Positions 26,001 to 35,507 of a stretch of DNA of 64,000 bases are shown piece by piece. The stretch covers positions 147,621,104-147,685,103 of the forward strand of contig NC_092520.1 in the NCBI RefSeq assembly GCF_037038585.1, given 5' to 3'. Positions within the stretch are counted from its first letter, which is position 1, and every line of letters begins with the position of its first letter. Position numbers and translations under genes: made by a program. Origin of the DNA: Patagioenas fasciata. Its lineage: Eukaryota; Chordata; Aves; Columbiformes; Columbidae. Under the pieces are notes generated by a model. The model was not told where the DNA came from. It ran no database searches and saw only the letters and a list, made by a program, of their open reading frames with translations.

Positions 26001-27834
26001 TACAAAGCTTTTACTACCAAGAATGCAGGTCATTAACCATGTTTCCCTGTTATAACAATTCTATAGGATTGTCCCAAACTTCACTCTGTGAACAGCTCTG
26101 AAATAATACAAAGATATGGTCAGATGAAAAGAAATAATTATGTTTGTATGGTTTATGAGTTCATATTTACCTCTGCTCCATGCAGAAACAGACTCCTGTA
26201 AAGAGAAATTTAGAGCAGTAAGTAGTCTGAACTGCCATTTTAAGGCAGACTTTCTTTTTTGACTGTAAAAGTAACCTGGAGACACTTCCATCTCCAAAAG
26301 GAACTTAGCCTTGTGAATATCCTTCCCTTTCCCTCTAACATAAAACCAGACCATAGCAATGTAAATGAAAATGCAAAATTTCACCACTGCTGAAGGCTGC
26401 AGTGGAAGAAAAATCCTTAGACCACTGTAAAAAATATTCATCATTGCCTTCTTGCCATGTGAGTTTGGACGACAAGAAACAAGTTTTCTTAACCACCATT
26501 CAGGACATTACACAATGGTCTCAGTATCCTCAGCAACAGGAAGAAGTGTTGTGACCTCTCTTGGCTGAAGACTAAGTTTGCAGTCAGTATTAAGATCCAG
26601 AAGACACAACACAGTATGACACAGAGAACAAGTGTGAGAAAGAGCAAAGGTGGCCCAATAGTAGCAATCTCCACCATCCCTCAGTGTGAAATGTCTCAAG
26701 GGAAGTCCATGGAGGATAACTAGCTCCAAATTATAGCACTATTCTCCTAAAAAACCAACCAACCTGAAAACCACCACAACAAATAAAACAGAGAGGGCCC
26801 TTGCATCCTATTTGTAAGCAGTGGCTTTTATTGGTTAAGGGAAACATCTCTCTCCCTCTCTCATTCCAGTCAGAAACCCTGCTTATCAACCCTTTATACA
26901 CCCTGATTCCTGTCACCATGTGTATCTCATTTGCGGTGATGCTGCCAGTGGGTAACCCACCAAATGCCATCGTCTTCAGTTATGGGCACTGCCAGATTAA
27001 AGATATGGTGAGTCCTGAGAACAACTATATTCTCCCATGCTTCATGAGACTTCAATACCTTGTCCCCACATCCAGCAGCCAATATTAATATTAATAATAA
27101 TAATAATAATAACAACAACAATAACAATAATAATAACGATACTGATGCTAATATAAATTCATGCTGATCTGCACTGCTGTTATGTGACCAGCCTATCAGG
27201 TTAAGAACACCCACACATTTGTTGTAGGATACACACATTTCTCATCTTTAATTTCATGAAAGTAACTGTCTAAACAGGTATCAAAAGAACAGGACTACAC
27301 AATCCTCTGCATTGACCTGTTAAGCACAGGAGAGTATGAGAAAGTAGATTTATCACATAGCTCCACAGTAAGTCATATAGTTATCACCCTGCTATATGTA
27401 GTATAAGACCTCATTCTGATTATGTGATTGAGAAGTTTAAGTGACAAACTGAGCAATTTTCCAATGAGATACATCAGCTTCCAGCTATCATTTCTGAATA
27501 TTTCTACAATGTATACTCTAATATATAATACTCTTTGTGCTTTTTTGGCTTTATAAATCAGTATACATAATTTAGCACTATATATGAAAGTCAGTATACA
27601 TATATACACACACACCCTATTTTCTTTTTCTTACCATGTTAACTATTTTTGATCAAGTTGTCATTGATCTTGCTCTGATGCATTTTGCTTTTGTAGGTAA
27701 AAGCTGGCCTTGGTGTAAACCTGATTGGCCTGGCTGTTGTCATGGTGGCAATCAACACTTGGGGAATTAGACTCTTCCAGCTGAACACTTTTCCAGAATG
27801 GGCAGCAGTTGGCAACGTCACTCGCCAAACATAA
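1935..27834 (+). CDS. SLC13A4: SLC13A4, sodium/sulfate cotransporter NaS2 (16 coding exons, 644 aa)
   Basis: Joining 1935-2033, 8858-8986, 11295-11431, 11974-12155, 12897-12951, 14598-14637, 15432-15509, 16942-17132, 18403-18522, 21360-21461, 21905-22006, 23048-23175, 24304-24437, 25254-25415, 26870-27007 and 27697-27834 gives one open frame of 644 codons with GT-AG introns. The product is a multi-pass plasma-membrane symporter of the SLC13/DASS family that couples sodium to sulfate uptake. Seen directly: a hydrophobic first helix (about 13-32), the first SNT motif at 139-141, the second SN motif (SNPAT) at 538-542, the family signature at about 573-588 ([16 protein letters not shown]) and an N-V-T glycosylation sequon at 639-641. 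Sequence stretches match human SLC13A4 as I remember it much better than SLC13A1. Residues about 165-265 and 445-480 are hydrophilic loops and diverge most. The human protein has about 626 residues, so this one is slightly longer. Confidence 0.96.
6212..6996 (+). mobile_element. CR1 LINE, 5'-truncated, in SLC13A4 intron 1
   Basis: The 3' end of a CR1 retrotransposon in the same orientation as the gene. It keeps an open frame to 6905 for the C-terminal part of the CR1 reverse-transcriptase protein ([41 protein letters not shown]). The catalytic part of the reverse transcriptase is missing. It ends with the CR1 3' UTR and tandem ATTCTGTG-like units (about 6971-6996). An unbroken 700-base frame suggests moderate age. 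Confidence 0.93.
8858..8986 (+). CDS. SLC13A4: SLC13A4 coding exon 2 (residues 34-76)
   Basis: It follows a CTCTACAG acceptor and encodes 43 residues including [20 protein letters not shown], which is nearly invariant in this transporter. The donor is GTCAGA, with the unusual C at +3. Intron 2 (8987-11294) has a poly-T run near 9590-9606 and no recognisable element. Confidence 0.95.
11295..11431 (+). CDS. SLC13A4: SLC13A4 coding exon 3 (residues 77-122 in part)
   Basis: It encodes [20 protein letters not shown] and [20 protein letters not shown], the conserved amphipathic segment before the first SNT hairpin. It ends in phase 2, splitting a Met codon, at a strong GTGAGT donor. Intron 3 (11432-11973) holds nothing recognisable. 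Confidence 0.95.
11974..12155 (+). CDS. SLC13A4: SLC13A4 coding exon 4, first SNT motif (residues 122-183 in part)
   Basis: It encodes [20 protein letters not shown]. The S-N-T at 139-141 is the first half of the sodium/substrate site in the DASS fold. The end of the exon turns acidic (AEEEHEV) and begins the large cytoplasmic loop. The donor is G|GTATTT, phase 1. Intron 4 (12156-12896) contains a 23-base A run at about 12547-12569. Confidence 0.95.
12897..12951 (+). CDS. SLC13A4: SLC13A4 coding exon 5 (55 nt, loop)
   Basis: This short exon encodes [18 protein letters not shown]. The core PSLELIF(I/V)NEE matches the human loop. The donor GTAAGA overlaps an in-frame TAA, so read-through of intron 5 would stop at once. 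Intron 5 (12952-14597) has no recognised element. Confidence 0.92.
14598..14637 (+). CDS. SLC13A4: SLC13A4 coding exon 6 (40 nt, loop)
   Basis: This very short exon encodes [14 protein letters not shown], with the SLMH core aligning to TTLMH in human. It is bounded by a TTTTTAG acceptor and a weak GTATTG donor, phase 2 in and phase 0 out. It is easy to miss but needed to keep the frame. Intron 6 (14638-15431) holds an 18-base C run at 15153-15170 followed by a G/T-rich stretch. Confidence 0.9.
15153..15170 (+). repeat. 18-base poly-C run in intron 6
   Basis: Eighteen consecutive C residues, followed from about 15200 to 15345 by G/T-rich low-complexity sequence. It lies about 260 bases upstream of exon 7. 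Confidence 0.9.
15432..15509 (+). CDS. SLC13A4: SLC13A4 coding exon 7 (residues 215-240, loop)
   Basis: It encodes 26 residues including [15 protein letters not shown], which aligns to NGVPSITNPIKTAN in the human loop. It is phase 0 at both ends, so skipping it would keep the frame. Intron 7 (15510-16941) shows nothing recognisable. Confidence 0.92.
16942..17132 (+). CDS. SLC13A4: SLC13A4 coding exon 8 (residues 241-304 in part)
   Basis: The 5' part is divergent loop. The 3' part, [20 protein letters not shown] and [13 protein letters not shown], is strongly conserved membrane sequence. The donor is GTAAGT, phase 2. Intron 8 (17133-18402) holds only a 19-base T-rich acceptor tract at its end. 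Confidence 0.95.
18403..18522 (+). CDS. SLC13A4: SLC13A4 coding exon 9 (residues 304-344 in part)
   Basis: It encodes [20 protein letters not shown] and [12 protein letters not shown], a membrane helix close to the human sequence. The donor is GTGAGT, phase 2. Intron 9 (18523-21359) is 2.8 kb with T-rich runs (19486-19505, 21270-21315) and no recognised element. Confidence 0.96.
21360..21461 (+). CDS. SLC13A4: SLC13A4 coding exon 10 (residues 344-378 in part)
   Basis: It encodes a lysine-rich cytoplasmic segment, [20 protein letters not shown], and then [13 protein letters not shown], which matches the human loop. Phase 2 at both ends. Intron 10 (21462-21904) ends with a TTTTATTGTA-like repeat in the polypyrimidine tract. 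Confidence 0.95.
21905..22006 (+). CDS. SLC13A4: SLC13A4 coding exon 11 (residues 378-412 in part)
   Basis: It encodes [20 protein letters not shown] and [15 protein letters not shown], a membrane helix plus the REPGFVPGW motif typical of NaS transporters. The donor is GTAAGT, phase 2. Intron 11 (22007-23047) is very AT-rich around 22.2-22.6 kb. Confidence 0.96.
23048..23175 (+). CDS. SLC13A4: SLC13A4 coding exon 12 (residues 412-455 in part)
   Basis: It encodes [20 protein letters not shown] and [11 protein letters not shown], then a basic loop. The frame into exon 13 requires the GTATGT donor after 23175. A consensus-like GTAAGA lies 16 bases upstream at 23160 and would shift the frame. 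Intron 12 (23176-24303) has nothing recognisable. Confidence 0.92.
24304..24437 (+). CDS. SLC13A4: SLC13A4 coding exon 13 (residues 455-499)
   Basis: It begins with a polar loop and continues into [20 protein letters not shown] and [11 protein letters not shown], conserved in SLC13 members. It ends phase 0 at GTACTG. Intron 13 (24438-25253) has no recognised element. Confidence 0.95.
25254..25415 (+). CDS. SLC13A4: SLC13A4 coding exon 14, second SN motif (residues 500-553)
   Basis: It encodes [13 protein letters not shown] and later [25 protein letters not shown] at 538-542 is the second half of the sodium/substrate site. Phase 0 at both ends, donor GTGAGT. Intron 14 (25416-26869) shows nothing recognisable. 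Confidence 0.96.
26870..27007 (+). CDS. SLC13A4: SLC13A4 coding exon 15, SLC13 signature (residues 554-599)
   Basis: It encodes [20 protein letters not shown] followed by [20 protein letters not shown], the sodium:sulfate symporter family signature. Phase 0 at both ends, donor GTGAGT. Intron 15 (27008-27696) contains a TAA-type microsatellite at about 27084-27142. Confidence 0.96.
27084..27142 (+). repeat. (TAA)n/(CAA)n microsatellite
   Basis: About 60 bases of imperfect TAA and CAA triplets in intron 15. Confidence 0.9.
27697..27834 (+). CDS. SLC13A4: SLC13A4 coding exon 16 and stop (residues 600-644)
   Basis: It encodes the last helix ([27 protein letters not shown]) and a short extracellular tail with the N-V-T sequon at 639-641, then TAA at 27832-27834. 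SLC13A1/A4 proteins also carry a C-terminal sequon. Confidence 0.95.
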   Translation, partial: VKAGLGVNLIGLAVVMVAINTWGIRLFQLNTFPEWAAVGNVTRQT

Positions 27835-27842
27835 TCTCCAAT

Positions 27843-27938
27843 GGAAAAAAAAAAAAAGAAGAAAAAAGGAAAAAAAAGAGAAAAAAAAAAGAGGAAAAAA
27901 TAAACCAGAAAAAAAAAAAAAAAAAGAGAAAAAAGTGC
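27843..27938 (+). repeat. A-rich A/G block in the SLC13A4 3' UTR
   Basis: This stretch of about 96 bases is almost entirely A with scattered G, broken only near 27901-27907. It includes A runs of 10-18 bases and begins 9 bases after the stop codon. Confidence 0.85.
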
Positions 27939-29250
27939 AAAACCAAAGCAAGTTGGGACAAAATATTAAACCTCCATTGCACATATGAAAGGAAGGAGAA
28001 AACTTGTGTAGACATAGAACCAGGATCCATAGCAAAATCATGAAGAAAATCCACAGGGAGGTCTTCTGTGTAAGCTTTTCAGTTCTGAAAATCAGCACAA
28101 GTTAAAAGGAGAGATTAACTTCACTCTATTGTTGCTTTCCCTGTTGGGCATGGTTTACCTCTGAAAAAAATCTCTCTTCTAAATTCTCTGCCTATAACTT
28201 TTTCATGCCCTGGAACAGTTATGTAGGACTTGTAAAACAGGGGATATAGGACTCCAATGACAGAAGACAAGTATATATACATACAGTGGTGTACTCAGTA
28301 GTAGGATATTCAGTCCCAACATTCCCTCCTACAGCGAATGAAGGCTGAGTCTTACTCGCAAACCCAGAGTTTTATAAGCATACTCCATTTAAAGGCAAAT
28401 TCTTCTTCTTCTTTTGAGGTGACATCGCTGTGTTAGAAAAATATACTTTCCCACCTAACCCATATGGTCTGGACAGAAATACATCTACCAGCTACCAGCT
28501 ATAGCACTTCAAAGGAATAATAGAAACCACCAAAAAGATAGGAAGGAGAAGTCTTCTGGGAAGGAGCATGTTTTTTCCCACAGTGCTAGCATAGTTTCCA
28601 ATATTGCAGTACTTTCAATCTCTGCTTTGGAAGGGAGAACTTCAGAAACAGATAGAAAGATTCGTTCAACACCTTCTTTCCTTATCATTGCACTGCAGTG
28701 GGAGCTTTTTCAGCAGGGAAAGCTGCAACCAGCAAAACCTTACCAGGCCAACAGACCCAATGCTCTCCTCTCTCCTTGGCTGCTGTTTAGACAGTTACGT
28801 AGTTGTGATTCCTCTGACAGAGAAAGGACAATCTCATCTGAGGTGGCACTTCGTGCTGCTTCATGAGCAAGAAGGGAGAGGGCTGAAGTGGAGTGGTGCT
28901 GGTGTGTCTCCTCATTGTGCACATTCACTTTAACCTCACACCCCCCTGCTCTCTTGCAGCCCAGAGAACGGGAACTTCAAACGTAGGAAACTGTGACACA
29001 GAGCAGATAACTACCAAACCAAAAGTTAATGCCCTGCTTTTCTGACTGGATCCCTGTGATACTCAGTAAACCTTCTCTTGTTTTATGTGCTGTTTTAAAT
29101 AATTTCTTTGATGTTGTTGCATTTAAACTGTATGTTAGGATGATTTGATCCCATGTAATCCCTTAGATATCTATACTTCAGTGAATTTTTACGATTTCCA
29201 CTTATAATTTAGGCTCTACAGATGTTACTGTTAATGTCTATTCTGCAAAA

Positions 29251-29272
29251 AATAAAATGTCAATAAAATAAA
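29251..29272 (+). terminator. Poly(A) signal cluster for SLC13A4
   Basis: Three AATAAA hexamers at 29251-29256, 29262-29267 and 29267-29272 are followed within 15-30 bases by a G/T-rich stretch (29291-29305), the expected layout for cleavage and polyadenylation. Confidence 0.65.
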
Positions 29273-29290
29273 TTATTCATTACTGCATAT

Positions 29291-32200
29291 TCTGGTGCTC
29301 TGTGAAACTATAAATAAGATATATTTTACCTCAGATCCCATCAAGCCCTCAGGGAAGCAGTGTTGAGACAGCAGGTGATGTTGTTTTACCGCTTTTGTCA
29401 GAATAGAGTGATCCCACAGACTTGTCTTGGAAATAAAGAAATACAGCAAGAGGTCATAGGTTGGCAGAGGGGTACCAAAATGGGAAAATCACAAAAGCAT
29501 GTCTTAGTCCTTGTACCCAAAGCAGGAGGCAGCATCCTTTAGCAAAACATAGTAGTTCATAGTAGTTCCTGTAAATTTGGTTTTGAAGAAAAAGATACTT
29601 CACTGAATCAACAGCTCAGTCCATCCCCATGCACTCCCAATCCATGACCTCACCCTCACTTCTTCAACTCTTCTCACCTCCCCAGTTCCTGTGTTCCCCC
29701 TATACTGAGCTTGTTGTTCTGTTGCGCCCCAGAACACAAAACTCATGCCTACCTCTGAGATCCAGATCCTCCACACCACTCCTGCTCCCCTCCCTGGGTA
29801 TCTTTGCTCCCCAGCAAGCGTCTGCTGCTGGGCACACACCCCGAAAAGGTTCTCAAAGCAGAGGCACCTCAGCCTCCCTCCCCGCATAAGCTGCAGCCTC
29901 CCAGCAAGCTGCACCTACCACTGCAGCTGCTGAAGTAGAAGAGAGAGGCTGCAACGCCTGTCCACTAACATTGGCAACTTTCTCTAGGAACAAGCACTTC
30001 AGTGGGTAGAGGTGTCTGCAGCACCAAGGGTCCTGACCCCCCACAGAACAAGCAGGATGTCTCTTTGTTCGCAGTCTTCAAAATTGCTTTTATTCGTTAT
30101 CCCCCTGCCAAGAAACTCTCTTTCCAGTTTGGTCTCTTCCCAAGGCTTTAGTTGTTCTGGGCCTTTTACTGTGCACTTTTCTTCTAATCCTTTTCCCATC
30201 AAACTTCATCCACCACTACTTTCAAATGGCGTAACTGCTCAGCAACAGATCACTCTCCACCCTCATAAAACTTACTTCTCAGCTCAACCCAGCTCCCATC
30301 AGGACTTGGTATCCCACACCTTTCCCATTGGATATGATCTTGGGTATATTCTCACTTGCAAGAGAGACGATCAGCTAGCAGGCCAATTGGTTTTTGGGAG
30401 ATCTAGGATTATTCACAAATCAAATAAGGTGGTCACTAGCACTCTCTAGTAATAACACCAATAGCACTAGGTAAATGGAAATTGCTTGGTGCTCTGTTGC
30501 ACATCTCAAGCAACATTTACTCAGAAACATTTCCATGAGTCTCTGGCATAGTTTGTGTCTCACGAGACTGGTGTGGAGAAATTTGGATTGGACTCAGGCA
30601 AGAAGTTTCCTCAGCTGCCTTCCCTCCTGTTTTGGTGCTCTCAGCACACTTCCACATCCACAGACACTGTCACTTGTCACTGCCATGTCCCACCAAGCAC
30701 TTGGAGAAGGGCAGGGCACTGTACTGGCACTTTTCCATGTCAGATCAGTTGGTGCAGGCACCAAAAGCAGATTCTGCCATTATACATACATGTGTGATTT
30801 CCTTCATTTGACTGAAGACATAAGAAAGTACACGAGAAAGTATTTAGTGGCAGAATATGAATATCACAAAGGAAAATAGCAGCAGATGAACAACAAGTTG
30901 CATGGCTCATAGTGTGACAGCAATGGGCACTGACTTCTGGTTTGTTTGTTTGTTTGCTTTAAAATAAATGGTAAATGGACAAAAAAGTGGGAAATTTTCA
31001 CTGGTAATTTATAGCATACTGTCAGTTAGCTTCAGATTTGTCTCTACCAATAATCGAAGCTGAAGTGTTTTCTTCAGTGGGGAGATAACCTTGATTTCAA
31101 ACTAAGTGATCTCCAGATGCTTTCAATATTCACCACATACATCAAGTCCGGAAAATAAGATTTCTTGTTTCAGCCCAGAATTTAAGATACTTATCCAAAA
31201 ATTACAATCAGATTAACTAGTAGCAGTATACTATTTTATCTTAATTTTATATTACCTTTTACTAGAATCCTACTAAAGATACATATATATTTTTTTTACA
31301 GTGATATAAAAACCTGAATAATTTCACTGAAGTAAACTGAGGTGATTTACGGTGAGCAATTCTTCATTCTGTAGCTAATAGACCATAGTTTTATTTCTCA
31401 GGAAGAATGCAGAACATGATAACTGTACTGTAATACTTGCATATGGGTTGTTCGGTACTCTCTGGCTTGCGTAAAATGTGAATAATAGAATTTACAGCAA
31501 GCCTTGGTATATATATATATATATTTTTCATGCTTTGATTAGTATCTTACTACTGAAGTTGCATCTTTGAACCCAAAGGTGCAGTTGTCAGAGAAGGGCT
31601 CTAATCAGTCTGATGAAAAGTTGCAGAATCTCTGTTTTCACACTGAAAACCAACAGTATGTTCCACTCCAGCACGTAGGCACACAGGGTAGGTAAGTTAG
31701 TAGTGTAGTGATGGTTTGAGCTGGCAATTTACAGGAATGGAGCATTTAGGTATTTTTCTTATATATTAAAGACTAAATCCAGAATTGACTTTGACGGGAA
31801 CATCTATTCTGAAGGCAATTTAAGAAAGCTGGGGTTTTTTAGTTTATTGGTTTTTTGGAGAAACTAAATTTGAACATCTGTGATTAATGTGTGTTTCAGG
31901 TCATAAAGCAAATAACCTCCACAGCTATTTTATCTCAGTACAAATTCAATAAAAATAACCGTGGCTTAGGACTTTGTAAAATAAAGGTTAGCATATACCA
32001 CCGAGAAATGTGAAAAATAGAACTACATATCTCTTTCCTGCCCCTCTGAGGTAAAAATTAAAAGATCTGTACAGGAAATTTCTCTATGGTGTTTACTGGC
32101 AACATCTGCACTCTGATATCCACCATGATTTCTTTATATTCAAAATAATTCTGCTTCACATCCAGCAGATACTGATTTTTACATACAAGTACCAATGCAC

Positions 32201-32959
32201 AATCATGTTTCTGCAAACACAGATATAATCTAGGCTTATGAAATGAACCTGTTCTTAATTTTGAAAATTTCTTCCTTTGCAACATTTCAATTTCACCAGG
32301 AACCTAAGGGCCATTTGTAATCTGGGCTGACAGTAGTCTGGGCCCTTCAAAGCACGTTTCCAGACGCTCAGCATATATAATAAATATCTCCAAGAAAGCA
32401 CCCATAGAGGAGTTGTAACAGCTGTTCGTGTACACAGCTGCAAGCACCACAAAACAAAGTAGAACCATAAAGGAAAAAAGACAGTGGTAAAGGAGACAAA
32501 TTTTCACAAAGCAAACAGATTTTTTGAGTGAAACCACGGCTCCCCACAGCATCACCATTGGGAAATGTTCTGTGATGCCAGATCACTACTACATTACTTT
32601 ACTCATCAGAAAACACTGTGAAGAGTGATACTCTTCATTAACAGGAGTCACGTGTCTTTACTTGAATAAATAATAAAAGTTTGTGATGTTGCTGGTGCTA
32701 TCTAATGTAAAAACAAAAAGAAAAAGAGTTGGTTTCAATAAACTTTTCCCTGTCCTCAAGTAATTCTTCTCCAGTATAACCCATTTTTACAGAGGGTGGC
32801 TAGAAGTACTAGTGATTCAACTGACTCATATGGGGTTAGGAAAGCCAATGCCAGAGCCCTGAGTGCCTTAATGGCCCTAGCCAGCCTCACTTGGGAGGCC
32901 TATAGAGGCCCTCCTTGTCAGGAGCCAAGGTCCTCTATAAGCACACTAGCTGCACAAGG
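29291..32959. other. Intergenic DNA between SLC13A4 and the first intergenic CR1
   Basis: No gene is recognised. Positions 29600-30300 are clearly GC-richer and pyrimidine-rich on the + strand, with overlapping reading frames on both strands that match nothing I know. The rest is AT-rich, with a short TA repeat near 31510-31527. Confidence 0.5.
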
Positions 32960-34083
32960 AAATCTAAAGAAATGCTGAGGGAGCTGGCTGATGTCACTGT
33001 GAGGCCACTCTCTATTGTCTCTGAAAGGTGATGGTGATCCAGGAAAGCTCCCGAGGACTGGAAGAAAGCGAATATCACTCCTATCTTCAAGAAGGAAGAT
33101 TTGAGGAACTACTGGCTGGTCTGTCATGCATCAGTCCTTGGGAAGGTAATGGAGCAAATCCTCTTGGAACCTGTTTGCAAACTTAAGAAGGACAAGAAGG
33201 TGGTTGAGAGTAATAAGCATGAATTTATGAAGGGGAAATTATGCTTGAGCAGCCTGGCACGTGTACAACAAAATGACTGGTTTGGTAGATGAAGGAAGAC
33301 CCATAGATGTAGTTTGGCAAGGCTTTTGACACAGCCTTCCACAACAACCTCACAGACAAGTTGAGGAAGCATGGACAAGATGAACGAATGGTACGGTGGA
33401 TCAAATACTGGCTGAAGTGCTGGGTTTAAATGGTTGTGATCAGCACCACAAAGTTCAGTTGGAGGCCAGTCTCTACTGGTATACCCCAGGGGAAAATATC
33501 AGGGCCAATACTGAATTATTGAACACTGGTATATTTATTAATGGCCTGAACAATAGAACAGAGTGCACCCTTGGCAAGTCTGTAGACACTACAAAATTGG
33601 GAGGAGTGATTGATGCACAAGATGGCTGCCCTCTCATTTAGAAGAACTTTCATAGGCCAGAGAAATGGACCGACGTGAATCCCATGAAGTTCAACAAAGG
33701 GAAATGCAAAGCCCTGTATTGGAGGAAGAATAGTCCCATACACCAGTACAAGCTGTAGCCAACTAGCTGGAAAGCAACTTTGTAGAAAAGGACCTGGAGG
33801 TCCTGTTAGACAAGTTGAACCTAAGTCAGCAATGCACCCTTGAGGTTAAAGAGGGCCAAGAGCACTCTGAACTGCATTAGGCAGAGCACCCTCCACAGGT
33901 TGAGAGAAGATGTGATCCTTTCCCTCTTAGCAGTTTGGATGTGTTTCATCAGTGCTATGTTCAGTTCTGGGTTCCCCAGTACCAGAGGCATGTAGGCATA
34001 CTGAAGCGCACCCTACCCAAGGGCCACAAAGATCAAGGGATGCAGCACACATCATGAGACAAGGGGCTGTGGTTCTGTGACAT
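32960..34083 (+). mobile_element. Degraded CR1 LINE
   Basis: Matches the CR1 reverse-transcriptase region from the sequence ahead of the ISLxxVPGKVMEQIL-type motif (about 33115-33165) through the region before and after the catalytic motif (about 33540-33610) and the RATK region (about 34015-34035). It is broken by frameshifts, stops and deletions, so it is old. The 5' edge is approximate. Confidence 0.85.
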
Positions 34084-35106
34084 AAAATGACACCACTGAA
34101 CATTCATGTTAGTGAAGTTCTGTGAGGTAAATCGACCATCTTTATTTGAGCTCTGGTGCCAAATAAGCTAATAATTTGCTCTGTTATATGGCATTCTGTG
34201 TATTTTCAGTATAAACTCTGCTGTATTCAATGAAAGATGGTCTACAAGAGCATTAGGGTAGCATTTTCCATCACAAGATAGTAATCCACAGTAAATACTT
34301 TAGAAGTTTGTTAGTAGCTCATATATTCCTTTCCTTCCCTTTTGCCTTGAGCCTTCAGCAACTAGGACGTCTCAAAAGAATCAATACATGGAAACTGATA
34401 CAACTACATTTATCCTAAGAGTTCTTACCAAAGAAAGGAAAACTGCATATTTTAGCTGGCAATTACAGACGTCCACATAGGCATTCTGAATGTGCAGAAA
34501 TTCACAATACCCATGTTAAGTTGGAAACTTGCTCCAAGGTATCTTGAAGGTGCATTCATCTGGTGTGACCTGTCCCAACACCACTGCATCCAAAGCTCCT
34601 CTAAGACCTCAGATACAAGATCTGCATCAAGCAGTCATTATCCGTGTGAACTTTTGGCCCTCAGAAATACAAGGTTAACCTTTAGTATCATATAGGATAG
34701 CATCAGGCTGAATCGGTTAGGCAAAATACGTTATACAGTAGTTGCAAAGTAAATAAGAACTGTGTTATAGTGTTATCCATCTCTCCAGCTCATTGTGCAG
34801 GACAAAAAAGACAGCTTGAGCTAAAATGGAAGGTGTTGCAAACAGTGTGACATACTTATGAAATCCTGTCTTTAGTATTAATGAGCAGATATTTTTTCTA
34901 CAGCACTACAGCTGTAGGCAGTTCACTTCATAATCTGATAGAAAAAAATAAATCTTAACATCTGCTTGGGATGCTAAGCTGAAAGTTTCAGCTCCAAATT
35001 ACACTTTTAGAGTAACACATGCCTGTTTGGCAAAAAATACATAAATGTTGAGTATTGTTTCCCTTCACATGCCTCTGTAAAGAAAAGGAAGAATATTGAA
35101 CACAAG
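34084..35106. other. Intergenic spacer between two CR1 copies
   Basis: AT-rich sequence with no recognisable gene or repeat. Confidence 0.5.
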
Positions 35107-35507
35107 ACCTATGGGGGGAGGCTGAGGGAGCTGGGGTTGTTTAGTCTAGAGAAGAGGAGGCTTAGAGGTAACCTCATCACTCTCTATAACTACCTGAAGA
35201 GAAATTGTAGCCAGGTGGGGATTGGTCCCTTCTCCCAGGCAGTTAGCAATAGGACAAGGGGGCATGGGCTTAAACTCTGCCAGGGGAAATTTAAGCTGGA
35301 TATTAGAAAGAAATTCTTTACAGAGAGAGTGGTCAGGCATTGGAATGGCCTGCCCAGGGAGGTGGTGGACTCACCGTCCCCAGAGGTTTTTAAACTGAGA
35401 TTGGACATGGCACTTAGTGCCACGATCTAGTAAATTTACTGGAGTTGGACCAAGGGTTGGACTTGATGATCTCTGAGGTCTTTCCCAACCCAGTCGATTC
35501 TGTGAAA
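35107..35507 (+). mobile_element. CR1 LINE 3' fragment
   Basis: About 400 bases of CR1 3' end: [20 protein letters not shown]-like coding (seen here as [20 protein letters not shown]), then [19 protein letters not shown], then the 3' UTR ending in GATTCTGTGAA. The 97-codon frame (35137-35430) is intact. Its sequence differs from the copy at 6.2-7.0 kb, so it belongs to another CR1 subfamily. Confidence 0.92.

Larger units (their letters stand above)
27835..29290 (+). other. SLC13A4: SLC13A4 3' UTR (probable)
   Basis: The sequence after the stop runs about 1.45 kb to a cluster of poly(A) signals at 29251-29272. It opens with an A-rich A/G block (27843-27938) that also contains an AATAAA at 27899-27904. 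The 3' limit is inferred from the signals, not from transcripts. Confidence 0.6.

Noticed and set aside
1935-27834. SLC13A1 (NaS1) as the identity of the transporter
   Set aside because: Segments such as [20 protein letters not shown] and the KKKKTKRE loop fit SLC13A4, not SLC13A1, and the STMP1 neighbour agrees.
27798-28054. Lysine-rich + strand and Phe-rich - strand frames
   Set aside because: They are translations of the A-rich 3' UTR block overlapping the end of SLC13A4.
30012-30879. Two successive + strand frames of 145 and 134 codons
   Set aside because: They are in different frames, match no family I know, and equally long frames occur on the other strand. Kept only as an unexplained block.
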